A stretch of DNA of 64,000 bases from Patiria miniata (taxonomy: Eukaryota > Echinodermata > Asteroidea > Valvatida > Asterinidae): NCBI RefSeq assembly GCF_015706575.1, contig NW_024037056.1:3310109-3374108 (forward strand), in the 5' to 3' direction. Both the position numbers and the translations under genes were made by a program. The notes below the pieces were generated by a model. The model did no database searches. It was not told where the DNA came from and was given only the letters and a program-made list of their open reading frames with translations. The first letter of the stretch is position 1. Each line of letters begins with the position of its first letter. Positions 34,900 to 48,513 of the stretch are shown here, piece by piece.

Positions 34900-37800
34900 A
34901 ATAACATTCAGCAAACTACCCGCCAACTATAGCTCTAGACCTGGAATAATTATGTTTATCAACGGTAAGATGCTTTAGGCTACAATTTATCCTAGCAAAA
35001 TCTTAGAGACAGGCTATAAGCCATTGTTTTATGATGTTCCAAGGAGTTGTCTGAATGTCTGAAACCACTTAAGCAACCAGGGACCGTTGTTCTTGAGCAC
35101 GATACTTTACTGCAATTGCTCCCGTCAAGCTGGATGACGTCATCAGCGGCGTCATTAAAACCTGAAACTTGTATAGTGGAGGAATGATTGCTGGTTTTGT
35201 AAAACTTGCATTGCACTTGCAGTGATGCACAAGGCTGCCACCGTTCGGCATTCAGTTTGCTTGGCACACGACGAAAACCCCTTCCTCCAGTCCATAGTCA
35301 GAATGTACATAGAGCGGCGGTGCAGCTCAATCCCCTGATCCTGTTTAGATAATAAACATGCTCCAATAACAAACATACACAGTGCACATGGGTTGTCCGG
35401 ATCAGGTTGGCCCGTCAACATGAGCTTTTGCCGGGCTTGTTTTTGTTTAGAGTCTCTTGTACTTTTTCCCTGTGTAAACTTTCGACTTCATGAACAACCT
35501 GGTATAATTTTCAAATTAGAACCGAAAGAGGGCGCCCGATTTGACGTCATTCTGAGCCTTAACGCCTTCCACAGCTAGCTTTTCAATGAGCACAAAATTG
35601 CTTTTAGAGTCTGTCACTGCCCATTCAGTTAGCATGCATCTCTGCACGTTGAAACGATGATTCTGTGTCCCAGTTTCAGGACCCACTTTCCACCGTTTAT
35701 GACACCTCTGACGTCACCGACTGGTCCCAATGCGTCTATGTTGGTCCCTTTACTTCCCCCACCGGGGGTGCCCCTTTACCCCCAATTCCCCTTTTAACCT
35801 GCCCTGGTCAAAAAGGCAGGGTCTTTTCGAGTATCCTATTACAAAAATCAAATTGGTTTTCAATGCTGTTAAAACATCGTGGCAGATGGTTCCACCGTAC
35901 AGCCACAGATTTTGACACTCGACTAACCCCTCACCCGGTGCTATGCATACAAATCTCGTTACTAGGATTATTACAAGTGCTGTATCCACAGTCAATTGAT
36001 TCAGTACGCTAAAGCTCAACGGCCAGTTAGTGGCCTCTTTGGGTTCGAAGTAGGAAGGTACGAAAACCAAATCAAGTCGAAGGGATCCGAATTTTAAACC
36101 CTCAAGGACATCTCGTGTCAATGCTGTCAATTTTCCCCCCAGATTTTATTAATTATCCCAGACTTAGTCGGATCATACTTCAACTGTCAAAACTCAAGAG
36201 CTCATGATGGCGATCCAAATGGGTTCATTTTGAAAAATCGTGTTCAGCACATTCTGTTTCTGTTGTCGATGGATATTTAAGCCAGATTTAAACTTCAGTT
36301 TACGCTTTAAAAGGCAATGAATCGTCTTTGTTGTTTAGAAAGCAAAGGATCGTCCATTTTAAAACAGCTTGTTTAGTTTCTTCTGTCACCCGAGGGCGGT
36401 ATTTTGGTATGTGACGTCATTGGCAAAGGCCAACACACGATTGGTCAATGGCCTTTTCTTCATCAGTCGTGTTGTAACAATCCTGGAAGTTCGTTTTGTT
36501 GACCTTTTGTAATTCTGAAGCAAGAGCCTTTTATCAGCCAATTCTAGAGATCAAATGTTCTGCCACGTTTCCAACTGACCGAAAGTCGTGCTTTTTACAG
36601 GAAGGGAATTCTCGGTGCTGAGTTTGTTTTTGATAAAGGACAGTGGCCCGTGTTTCCTGGGCCTCAGGGAACGCGCATAATGTGATGAATAATGATGGTA
36701 TATTCGACTTGTAAATGACATGTAAGCGGCAATGAATGATGGTGTGCTATTGTATACCAATATGCAGGTTTTACACAGGATTTCCAAAAATGATTTCCAA
36801 GATTTCAGACTTTCACATAAGGTTTTAACACCTCTAATATAGAACGCGCTTTACGATTTATCAAAATACAAAATGTATACTCAAAATTATTTAGCTATTC
36901 GGTTTTTAGCTGTAGAATAGCAGCTCAACAAAGCATCGTTTCTCTCCGTTTCTCCGTTAGATAGTTAGTTAGTAACAAACGTTGACATCTATTGCGGTAA
37001 TCTATTGCTCCTACACTTTTTGAACGGCTTCAACCACACTTTGTTAAAAGTATTAGTAGCCCAGCCCCAACATGTCACATGACCAAACTGGGGTCAAAGT
37101 CAAAGGTCATCATGGGAAACTGGGGTAAAAAACCTGATTTTTTTTGTACTCAAAACACTCTTCCAGAAATGACAATGGCACAATCACGTGACTCATGCAT
37201 GAACACGAATTCGTTGGCCCGCAGCTTCCGAGATATTTCCGATCGCGCTCGTTTTCTTTCGAATAAACATTGTTTCAAATTGAATTGATATCTACTGGGA
37301 AAATATTGGTGCAGAAGACGGGGTGATATTTATAGGCAATAAAAAGCAATATTCACAGGATTAGGTGATATCAGAACTGACGATAAAATCGATTTATTCC
37401 ATCGCAATTGTGTCATCGATGTAATCGATATACGGACAGATTAAATAACCGGATGCAACGACGTCATCGAGACCACGTGTTGTTGACATGCAGCAGGTGG
37501 TATTGCATCATTGATAGTTAAAGTGGTAATCGATATCGTAAACATGCACCTGTCTTTTAAATAATTGTAATAATACAGTTATGAATACCGAACAAAATAA
37601 TATACGTCACCTAGAAATGCTGCGCGTTTTTGAACAACTTGAAAGCATTACAAGTTCATAAAACGAGGCCATAAAATTTTAATTTATGGTTTGTTTGTGG
37701 GGTAAACTTCAAACGACAAGATTTAAATGCGAAACTTCAGATGGCAGATGTCAAAACAGTTTATCGAATGTTCTATTTAGAGCAAAGGGGGTTAATATTT

Positions 37801-38378
37801 ATTAGCATTAATATTTTGTAAACATTTGTTAGCTAGTATTTTATAGCAAATATTGTTACATTGACTTGTCTGAAGTTTTGTGCTCGTAGGTGCTGGAAAA
37901 ATCAAGAAACCTTCGTGTTCATGTAGTCTGGTGACCTGGTGATGAAACGGAGCAATTTATGGACGTTGGGGAATTGTAAGGTTGGGAAACCAGTCTAGTT
38001 GGCTTGTGTTCGGTCATAGGTGTGTAATCGATTGCAAACAACATGAACAAATGCAGACTAACTAAGGATGGTAAATTGGGGTTGGGGCAGTATTTGAAAA
38101 AAAAAGCCAACTTTGTCCAACGCGGGTCGGTTTCTTGAAAACTACAGCACACCAGGTGCTACAGGACGCATAGACTGTCATTTCACTAACAGTCCAGTAA
38201 GGTATTTCATAATAATTCGGTAATTCTGTGTTTTGGTGTTTGCATGTGTTGTATATATTCCCTTTAAATTAAATAGCAAATTGACACTTTGACCGTCGAC
38301 TTGAGTTGAGCAGAGACACATCTTGCGCGTCATAAACTATAGCACAGCTCCTGCGGAATCGAATGTCGCGTATATACT
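34900..38378. other. Intergenic or intronic, no gene recognised
   Basis: No protein motif or long repeat pair could be supported here. Small frames near 35.7-36.1 kb on both strands overlap each other and lack recognisable motifs. Confidence 0.4.
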
Positions 38379-38621
38379 GTGCAACATCTGCGAATGCTCT
38401 CATTAAAGTTTTGCCGGGGTAATGAATCGATGCAGCTGGGGGCATTCAGCGAAGCCAGCCGCTCGATTCCGAAATTCAGAAGGGAGAACCAGATGACTGT
38501 AACAAATGAACATTCTCAAAAACCCGGGAGGCAAGTTGCAGAAAATATTGACGCAACATTACATCGGCTTCCCTTTGAAGATAGAAAACACATTATGAAG
38601 TGCTTAAAAAACGCCTATTAA
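38379..38621 (+). pseudogene. Possible BESS-like exon or fragment
   Basis: The last part of this 80-codon frame reads NIDATLHRLPFEDRKHIMKC. It loosely fits the L..L.RLP...R..I...L pattern of BESS motifs, which occur in MADF proteins and in relatives of transposon-encoded factors. An acceptor-like CATTAAAG lies inside the frame. No partner exons are seen; similarity by eye only. Confidence 0.22.
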
Positions 38622-38708
38622 GATAAGCTTACTTTCTGCGGGACATTGCTGTCACGTGATTAATAATCAACAGCCGTGACCTGCGTTAAATCAAACAGAC
38701 ATGCCTGG

Positions 38709-39230
38709 TCGCGTGAGGGCGCTGTGGCGAAGATTAATTCTGAGTTTATTTGATGTTGAACTACGCATGCGTACAAATCGGATGGTAATTAGTCACGTGT
38801 TACATTTGAAATGACTCTGGAATTCAAGTAAAACTAGCGTACCATACCTTTAGAAAAGGGTCAAGTTAATTCTGCTGTAATACTTGAAATGCGATATTCC
38901 GCTGAAATCCATCCACTATTTTAAGCTTGACAGAATGTCATATTCCCCAAATGCGACCAACTTCTCAATGACGACGAAATGCAAAATCAATATGGTCGCG
39001 TGAGGGCGAGGTGGCGAAGAATACTTATTTGTTCAACTACTCGTGTACTCAAACCGAGCCTTTTTAGAACTGATATATGTTATTAGTGTCATGTTACATT
39101 TGGAAAAGGCTCTGGAATTCAAGTCAAGCTAGTGGGCCACAACTAAACAGTATCCGGTTTTGCAGTCACACACAAAATGCGAAATTCCCATGAAATCCAT
39201 CCGCCATTGTAGCCTTGACTGAATGCCCCT
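38709..39230 (+). repeat. Local direct duplication, period about 288 bp
   Basis: GTGAGGGCGCTGTGGCGAAG with CTCTGGAATTCAAGT and TGAAATCCATCC recurs as GTGAGGGCGAGGTGGCGAAG with CTCTGGAATTCAAGT and TGAAATCCATCC. The copies are substantially diverged and noncoding. Confidence 0.65.
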
Positions 39231-40096
39231 CATGTACGCCATATTTAAACTTTTATTCCGTCCTCTCGTCCTCGGCTCGTGTGAGCAACCTCCATAATAC
39301 GGCCATGTGTGTACATTTTGAAGGTGGAATGGAATGCATTTTCTGTATAGAATAAACCTCCCCCTTGAGGCCACCATAAATGAAGTCGCGCATTATGGCC
39401 ACCTTCCTAATACGACCATATACAGTACATCTCTCTGCTGTTGCATGTTTAAAGTTTTAACACTTCCGAAGTTCTGAGGAACTTTCTCCCACTTTCCGAT
39501 CGTTTCCCTTGGTACAGTTGACAAAAGTTGACCTCAAAAAGATTACAAGTTTCTTCTCTGCGTCAATTCCAGGATTAGGGTAAATCGTACCGACTCTCGG
39601 TATTCTATTGAAAACTTTCATTAACTTCGCGTGCATTGAGCGACCGCTCTTTACTTTAGATCAACAATCGGGCACAGCGAATTGAAAGGGTATTTTTTTC
39701 TGTCAATGGTTAGGGCATATGGCAGTTGAATTTGGATGTGAATACCGTGTGCTATGCCTCTCGAGGCGAAAGTAAGCAATAGATCCAGTGGTGGTGTGAC
39801 TAACTGAATACTCCATCGGTATGCGCTCTCGTTCGTACACGTGCACCATTGGCGGTGGGCGGCGTTCCGCTTCGGTGATTCCAGTGAATGAATTACAAGT
39901 TGGGGACGTTGAACTAGAAGTTATGTAAAACGGGTTGTATTACAAATACGACAACAGAGCTATACTCTGTCGCGTGATAAAGTTGACCTGAGACTCGTAG
40001 TTGCAGAGTGCGCCAGAAAACCCATCGGTGTTATTGTAAGTCATGTTATATAATTATTTGGTGTAGTATAGTGTAGTTTAGGAGACATGTTCTCAT

Positions 40097-40690
40097 ATGT
40101 GGAGTGCCTCGTGTTCTGGTGCATTGAATTTGTGGTCTGCGGGTGATTCTGCGGGTTGTGGGTTCGAGTCCAGCCTGGGATTACGATGCGTGTGCCCTTG
40201 GTAATGGGCAAGGCACTTCAATCTATCTATCTATATGTTATATTCGGTAAAGCATTCCAGGGGAAACATCACACCAACTTAGAGAGAAGACAATGAGAAG
40301 AAATTACAGTTTTAGAGGTGGGAGGAAACGCCCAGAAGATATTCTGGGGAAAACCCACGGAATCAGGTGGGGACTGAAACCCCAATCCACATATTGACCC
40401 AGGGGGGATTCGAACCCGAGTCACAGCGGTGGAAGGCGAGGAAAGTACCACTACGCCAACCTGACTCCCCACTTTGTCACTCATTGCTTCTCCTCACCCA
40501 GGAGTAAATGGGTACCCGTGAGGGCAGAGATGGTTATTGTGATTGATTTTAGCTGCCATGCGGAAATGGCAGCATCGAGCTGAATACTCCCCAGGTAGCT
40601 GAGACGGTATTTGGAATGTTTAATTGGCCCAGTGATGAGGGGGTAATAATGATGTCAAGCGCTTTGATCTTATTTAAATGCGCTATATAA
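40097..40690 (+). mobile_element. tRNA-derived SINE interrupted by a second SINE
   Basis: The outer head has B box GGGTTCGAGTCC at about 40160 and GGGCAAGGCACTTCA. It resumes at about 40480 with CATTGCTTCTCCTCACCCAG, then GGAGTAAATGGGTACCCGTG and CAAGCGCTTTGATC. The inner insert (about 40265-40468) is on the minus strand. Its head has TTGGCGTAGTGGTA and GGGTTCGAATCCC, with CCGTGGGTTTTCCCCAG downstream. Confidence 0.75.
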
Positions 40691-41357
40691 GATGAACCTG
40701 CTAGTATAATTATAAGAGAACGAAAGACGCTTAAAGTTTTGGGACTTAATACGTAAACAGTTGGCGCCAAAGCAGAAAAAGTCAATGTGTTTAGAATCAT
40801 CTAAACAGTTCACTATGTTGAATATTATCTAACATAATTTTGTTGAAAGAGGGCTTGGTTTTGATTATTGAACGGAACTTGTAAAACTAGAGGTGTCCTA
40901 AACTACACGATTACCATACAATTATTTTTCTATTTTCACCTCATCCTACATCAATATATATGTCGATTGTATGGTATTGTCATATGATGACATTTACACG
41001 ACGTATGATGACATTTACCGGTAATACGTGTATAATTTTTTGAACAGCGGCAGGTCGGGCAGAGACTTCCAAAATGCACAGCTCTCTACCTTGACAAGCG
41101 GGTCTTGTTTAGTGTCCATAAGCAATATACTTTACAACAATTGCTCTTCTCCATTCGGGAGTTGAGAGTTGGTTATTGTGTTAGAAAGATAAGAGGTAAC
41201 AGGATTGTTTTAATTTGATTTGATTTTATTTTATTTACGAGCAATGCAGACCACTTCCGCTCACGAATAATCTCGTGAGATTTCAGAGCTATTTTTGTAT
41301 TACGAAATAAAATCAAAACTTAACTGACGTCATCCCGTAACGAGGCAACTTTTCTTT

Positions 41358-41834
41358 GTGGTCCCCCGAAAAGAATTACAATTTTTTAGACGCAGATTTC
41401 TCGGAAATGGGGAGACATGTTTATACAGATTGTCTTAAGATATTCCTAAACTCCGGCATCTTTTTATAGTGAAAACGGCGCTGAAAATAAAGCCTAAATA
41501 ACGAAATGGCGATGGTTTAAATATAGATGGTCCAAGACCAAAACCAGTTTGTCCACATGCAAATCTATGAGATATGGTCACCACAATAGCACTGCAACCA
41601 CAAAGAATTGCAGTAACGAAAAACAAGTCTAGGCCTACATGACTGCCACAACTTGGACATACTAGTTTTGACCGTTTTTCTGTAACCGGCCGCTACTTCT
41701 TAGCTTGAGCTTTATTTTCAACGCCATTTTCACCATATCCCACCAAAATCTTATAGTTTAGGAATGTCTTAAAACAATTTCAACAATTTTGAGAAATCTG
41801 CCTCTGAAAAAGTGAAGACTTTTTGGACTACCCT
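41358..41834. mobile_element. Large foldback element with about 100-bp arms
   Basis: The left arm 41388-41493 and right arm 41709-41806 are imperfect inverted copies. GCTGAAAATAAAGC pairs with GCTTTATTTTCAACG, and TTAAGATATTCCTAAACT pairs with AGTTTAGGAATGTCTTAA. Outer ends GTGGTCCCCCGAAAAG and CTTTTTGGACTAC also relate. No transposase is encoded. Confidence 0.65.
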
Positions 41835-44800
41835 GTACATTACACCTTAAACATTTTAAACGCCATATCGCCGCTGGTATTTTGGCCAAGTACACATACA
41901 CCCAGCTTGCACGAAATTTGTTACCCAAGTCCAGCGGCGCAGATGAATACAACACATTCGCTTGGCTGAAGCGAGTTTTCCGCAGAGTGGTTTCATGCAA
42001 AGAATGAAAATAACCAAGTTCCACTCACGGTCGTACAAACAGCGCGGGAACGTTTTCTTTCTACCGCGCGGAATGCATGCAGCAGGAAAATTGAATTATG
42101 AAGGAGTGTATTTTTAAAAGGTGACACCTTGCGAGACAGAAATATGTCTCTAGAAAATGTCTCTTTATTATACTTCTATGACTGACATTGAGTTGCGAGT
42201 ACTGATGTTGTTTAGTGCACTACTATACGGAGCTATACATTAAGGAATGGTTGGCAATGTTTAACACAAAGTGGGAGGAGGGCATTTTGTGAGTGTGTTT
42301 CGTTATTTACAAATTCCGTCTTAGTGGATGGGAAGGAACGAATAAAAATGTCCGACAAGATTTAGCGATTTAACAAGAATTGAATAATTTCCGGCCAAAG
42401 TTATGCAGAAACAAAACGATGCTGTGTTCAAATCATGTCAAATTTGACACATCGGGATCACCCGTCAATATCTCATTACTTCGTCCTAGGACTCTCTGCC
42501 CTGCCTGCGCTCAAGAAATCCTTTAAGAAAGGCCTACACTTTCAGTATCATGCAATGACACAAGTTCCTCTTTTTAATTTGCTGAGGACATATCCGATTC
42601 ATCATCGTATTTATATCCCCAACGAGCGTTGCGAGCGATCCTTCTCAGCCCGTCCGCGATTGATAACAAGGCAAAATGCTGATACCCGTCCCGCGTCAAA
42701 TCTTGCCGTGAAATTGGCCTCTAATCCGCGCATCTGTCGCTACTCGTCGCGTGCAAGTTGTAATTACCGGGAGCGGGCAACGATGATGCAGCCGAGGGGA
42801 GCTAGCCTAATAGGGGTCCCGCACCGGGGTAGCATTGGGGCAGGTGTTAGGTGATTTGTGGGGAGGGGACAGGTTGCTTTGACCGTCGTGTTGCCTTTTT
42901 GCCTGCTGAATAAATCAGTGAAAATATATTCACTGTTTCCTTTTGGTTACACCTCCGTGTTACGAGCGTTTACAACTTGAAGACACGCGTCCTTTCATCG
43001 CCAAATATCATTTACGATATTGCTGCTGTGAGTGATGAAATTTTCAAACGTGAGTGGAACTAACGACTCGAATGAAGTCTAGCAACCGCCAGGGGCCAAT
43101 TTTATAGACCTGCTAAGCACACACATTGGCTTAGCTCAGTAAAGATGGTTACCAGCCAAACTATCACGAGCTGTGTATTGCTTGTGACTGATTACCAGTT
43201 GCTGGGAAGCATATCTTTGTACTAGAAGCTCCATCTCATTGCAACGCTGCAGATGCTTAGGAAGGGCAGAATGTCGCTAAGCATTATGCTTACCGACTCG
43301 AGTGCTCATACACAATTCATGGGCCTTGTCGGTTGTGGAGATTGCCGTAAGTGGGCAAAGTGAATAATGGTGCTTACGGGGTTCTCGCCGAGTGGTGCTT
43401 CAGTCTACGTGAAGTGCCATCGACAAGGCATCTGTGCATACATACAACTTTCTTTTTTTCTCACTGAGTGACCACGAGGCGAGCTAGGCCTAGCTTGGGA
43501 TGTGGCGAGTGTTGCGCTAGATCGAACGCCTCGTTCCGGGAAATTCCAAATTTGAAAATCGGAATTTTAAAAAAGCGGAACGCTGTTTTTGTGTCAACGA
43601 GTCGAGATACTTGAAAAACGGTGGCTATTTTTCTCTTGGGATTTGAGTTCGGGAAAGTCAGTCGTTGGGAAGCAAGGGAAATGAGATTTGTGATTTCGTA
43701 GCGACACTCTTTTCTTATACAAGAAAAAAACATGTGAATCACGAGGTACATAGGAAGGACGTGTGGCCGGCAGAAAGACCGGGTTGCTTTTCCTTTTTGG
43801 TGGCTTATTTTCCGTCGGTTGTCAATTTTTGTTTTACCAGGCAGCCTGTGCGTTTTTCACGCTTTAGATGAATGGGATGTAGCCTGCTGCCTGTTTGTAT
43901 ATCGTCATTTTTGGTTCATATTTATTTACAAATTATACAACTTCCGAACGATAATAGCAAATACAGTGTCAATAAAGGATTAGGATTACCTCGGAGGATT
44001 TGAACAAATATTCCGGATCTAAGGCCGTCTCAAGCAAAGAGGCTTCCCGTCAGATTTCCATCACTTGACCCACCTTTAAATCCTGTTACACGCAAAGCTG
44101 ATAAAGTACCTGGGTATTGTAAAGGCATGGAGCGTATAATGACAATGATGTATTGATCGATGTGCTTATGGTGCCCCAAGGGGCGTGTATACCGTACATG
44201 GGCACTGTTCTCACCTCCGATGGCGGCTTACCAAGGGCCCGGGTCAGCCGATCGATCGATACCGTCAAGAGCCTTCAAAAGCCCCACGGTGTAATTCGCT
44301 GATGACCCGGTAAACTAAAGCCGGCTTGGCCTCGAAAGTGAAATGAGTGTTGTACGCGGTAATAAAGTCATATCGCCCGACGCTAAATGAATCAATACGG
44401 TTCAATACGTCCACACAACTGGTTAAAAACTGTACAGCTCAGTGTGTTGGGGTTGGCCACCAAGTCGGATTCCCACCGGTTTGGAGTTTTTAAGACGGTG
44501 ATGATTTCATCTGGTTGTAAGTTTGATCTTTTGTTTTATTATTTTTTCTTTCTTTTCTATTTCACGCAGTGCTTCTCGGATGTAATTATTTCAGAGCTCG
44601 CTGGTAGCTCCGCGATGCAATTAAGCAGACTTCGTTAATTGGATACTATTGCAATTGGCTTCCGGCTTGCACTAATAACTGTGCCGGCGAATCGTGTGTA
44701 ATTAAACCGTTATGTAGTTCATTAGTCCGTTATGTCATCTTGTGGTAAATTAGGGTACAATAGGACCATGAAAATATCTAAACGGTAATTATTCAACTCT

Positions 44801-44886
44801 AGGGAAGCCATAATGCTCAACAATCGACGCACAATTTTCCTATCATGACTCGTCGCACTTCAAAACAACATAAGTTCCTTTCAATC
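41835..44886. other. Intergenic, no gene recognised
   Basis: A 139-codon frame at 42435-42854 has no recognisable motif. A block near 43105 with GACCTGCTAAGCACA resembles sequence near 63735, suggesting a dispersed repeat whose limits I cannot set. Confidence 0.4.
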
Positions 44887-45169
44887 CTAGTCTTGATTAA
44901 AGACTGTTGCCGCGGCAGTGGAGATCAACAAAATGAAACTAATTCAGTCTTGGTAACATTGGCAGCGCTACCCGGGAAATTCCGAGCATACTTCACACGC
45001 ATGCATTAGCTTGAGTACAGCACGTGTGAGGTATGCTAGAAATTTCCTGGGTAGCGCTGCCAATATTGCTAAGACTTGCTTCGATTCGTCTTGTTGGTAG
45101 CGATCTCGCTTGACACGGACCGGCTGTGTGAGGGGCATAAAAAAAAATTCAGTCTTAGATCAAGACTAG
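44887..45169. mobile_element. MITE with nested inverted repeats
   Basis: Outer ends CTAGTCTTGATTAAAGACTG (44887-44906) and CAGTCTTAGATCAAGACTAG (45150-45169) are inverted. A second pair of 54-bp arms, 44946-44999 and 45023-45076, includes GGCAGCGCTACCCGGGAAAT and ATTTCCTGGGTAGCGCTGCC. It is noncoding. Confidence 0.8.
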
Positions 45170-48038
45170 TTCACAACGAAGTCTACATGTGCGAGTTTAT
45201 TATTGTAACTGTTACCGATCTCTGAGGTGATATTATCAGACTAAACTGTGCAATGGGCCCACATGTCATGTTAATAGATTTTAAGACGTGCCCTGTGCCA
45301 TGGACGCTATAATACAATGGAAACCGCGTGTAAAAAAAAATATAAAAATCCGCCATTTTATAACTATGAAGATTATAATTACGAAAATCTTAGTGTTACC
45401 ATGTCAAATAATGGTTTCACTTCAGATGAATCGTTGAATCATTCCACTATTCATACGTTTTCACCCATAATCGTCATTTAACAAAATCCAAGTCGAAACA
45501 TGCAGCATTTTTAAGCATAGCATTAGTAAGCACTGCCTTATGGCCCCTGGTTTATAATTAAGACAGTAGCGCGTATGTGCCTCCGTCCTTGACATAATCA
45601 TGTGCTACTGTATGCTAACGAGGTTTGAATAATTAAAATGCATGAATGCCAGACCGATGGCTGCAAATGAAGCGGGATGGGTGCCTAGAATCCAGGGCTG
45701 ATTTTTTTTTTCTTCTTCATCAAGTCAAATTAGATCATGGTCTGTACCCTTACTGCCAGTTATTGTCGAATGCTGGGGTGAATATACTTTATAAAGGGAC
45801 ACTAAATGGGACGAAACAAAAATCAGCAACTAAATGTTAAGTAGGCTATACATTATTGCCGTCGTTGTTCGCATTGTAGCTTTAAGTATTGAGTTTTCTA
45901 AAATATTGTCCATGGAATCTCATTTCAAATTCAAGGAGCTTTTTTGGAGATGAAAAGTCATCTTCCTTGCATTATACATTTTCAATGTTGTGACTTTTTT
46001 TTCCTCGTAAAGTTATCTCAAGGACAGGATTATCAACTTAAAGTAGAAAGGAAACCATTATTTTTGCTCATCCAAGAGGCTCAGCCTAGTGATTGACTGA
46101 CTGAGTGATTGACTGACTCAGTGTCACTTTTGAGCCGGGCAGTGCTGTTGTATAGGATTACCCCGTAATGCCAATGGATGGGCTAAATCTGGTCCATAGT
46201 ATATACAAGATGCATGAAAAGACTTCCAGTGAATAGTCATTCTAAATCAATTGAATAGAACTTTGTGCACTCTGGGACCTGCTCTACCAAAGGAACAAAA
46301 CTCACGAGGCTTTGTTTTGAATTTAGTGTACGAAACTTAACCAATAACAGTTTATAGTCTCGGTTCCCATCGTCGCGGTCTCTTTTACCCCTACACGTTG
46401 AATCTCTGGTTTGGTTTGCCTAAGCGTCGAGTATAATGTCCAGGTTCCCACGCTGCTTCTTCGAAAAATCTTTCAATGAGAAGCCAATTTCCTCAATGAT
46501 AACTTCTCATCGTGTGCCTTGAGCTATCCTCCACGAGGCTGGCCAAGTATTCGGTCTGATGATAGGTGTGTGGTAAGATAAATCCAAGAATGCTTTGCCT
46601 CCAATGTGCTCACCGATACAATTATGACGCACGTATACGCATGTGTCGTAAATTGTAGGCTCAACGCCTGCAGTAAAATACATCACCGGAGACGGAACAC
46701 GAAATTCTCTGCTCGTAATCAAACAACAGTCCCAAGGTTATCACTTGTAATCGGCCGTTCAGAGGAAACAGAAGTTGTGACGCAAATCTGCATAGATGAA
46801 GAAATTTATCCAGCAATTTACTTACTAACTGACTTCTAACCACAAGTTCGAATTTATTTCCGGGCGCATAGTCTTTCTTCTACCCCTGAAAAGTGTTCAT
46901 GTTATTTTCTTGCAAATTTTCTTTCACCGTACGCTGTGGTGTAAAATAACACGAAAGTGGATGCATATGTTGACTTGAAAAGCTAAGTAACAGTGGGCTT
47001 AACCTTGTTAGGGGTGACGTACAACACAATATGTAGCTGACATACATTACTCCCAGCAGACTGATGCAAGTCTACCGATAACATTACCAAAGAACATTTA
47101 AAACATCAAGTTAATGTCAAACTTATTCACACTCATAACACATCTCGCTAAACGGTTGTGCCATGCACTTTGTACAAGTCCAATTCTGTGCAATATTCGA
47201 GTACGGAAGGTCATGTCAGAGCTGCACCATTATGAAACAAGTTACATTCTCCCCCACAGCTTTCAAAAGAAGTATTGTTATTTATCGTGTGCAGCCGAGG
47301 ACAACCCTTTGTTGCTTGTAATAAAGGTAAACAGGGCCTCGGGCAGGAAAACCTCGGGACAGGAACTAACACGGAATACGACAATAGGTTTGGACATATT
47401 TTGCAATGAAGTTGTTTTTTTTAACTCCCAAGGTATAGGACGAACCCATCTAGTTTGATAAAAACATGATGGATACTCATGTCTGACTTTCGTTTTGATT
47501 GATCTGCTTCCAATCTTGCGACGATATTTCAGGTATTAAAAATATGATTTATAGTTCTAATAATGACATCATCGAACCGTGAATCTGGGCATAGGCCCGG
47601 GAGAGGTTTTTTACACTGAAATCCATTACGTTGTAAAAAGTGGGTATCTTAAAATTTCTATGCAAAACCCCCTACATCGGGGGTTTGTGTAGCAAATACC
47701 AGACGGTTAGTTATTACTGCCCATCACGTTCAATTAACTTCGGCAGCGACCGCAAGCCCCATTGATAGAATAAGTTAAGACAGGATCAAGGTACCAACTT
47801 TTACGACAACGTGGTAGTAATGTCCAAGTTTGGGATTCAAATGTTGGCCTCGATTACCTCGTGTACACGTGACTTGTTTTGCATTGCTAAATCTGTGAGA
47901 CTTAACAAGTTCATGTTTATGTACACTAACGACATATTACCGCTCCAATAGTTCACCCATACAAAACACTGAGCACAGATCGCAACGATGTCTTTGAAAA
48001 TTCATGTGCCCAGTGCTTTCTTGGTGTGGTTATCTTAA
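45170..48038. other. Intergenic, no gene recognised
   Basis: Short frames on both strands only. I see no protein motif, RNA gene or defined repeat that I can support. Confidence 0.4.
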
Positions 48039-48513
48039 GGGGCCAGACAAGTAAATAGAATGCCATAGACCTCAGTGGTAATTACGCGCACTTCCCAAAG
48101 TTATTAGAAATGCTCAAATCAGCTCTCTTAGGTGTTCGAGACACGCATCGAATTAAAGCTTATTTCATCATCTTTCATTTTCCGTTAATTTTCTTGGGAT
48201 CAACCAATGACTTATGGGAGAAAATTCCATCCAAAGATGATCACCCCTAAAAGCAGTCTTGAAGCCCATCGCCATTTTGAAAATGGACGCCTACGCTCCA
48301 TTGCAAAATAGAACCATTTAAGGGCGTAATTTCATCCAAATTTCACAGAAACATGAGCTCGCAGTCCTTTGCACGGCGCTTCCAACCCCTCTTTTTTTAC
48401 AAATCATCAAGTTCATTGCCTTAAAAATGCTCTAATACCGGGAAATTTGAGGGCATGCAAATCGTAATCTGGCCGGCGTAGGCAATTTCGGACCGATTTA
48501 CTGGCCTGCACCC
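48039..48513 (-). mobile_element. Harbinger-type MITE, copy 2
   Basis: An inverted relative of 6815-7283. Ends GGGGCCAGACAAGTAAAT and ATTTACTGGCCTGCACCC are flanked by TAA on both sides (48036-48038 and 48514-48516). The shared interior includes GGTGTTCGAGACACGCAT (CTCGAACACC in copy 1) and AAGCCCATCGCCATTTTGAA. Confidence 0.8.

Noticed and set aside
42435..42854. 139-codon frame
   Set aside because: No recognisable motif, no splice context or neighbour support; plausible by chance in this length of DNA.
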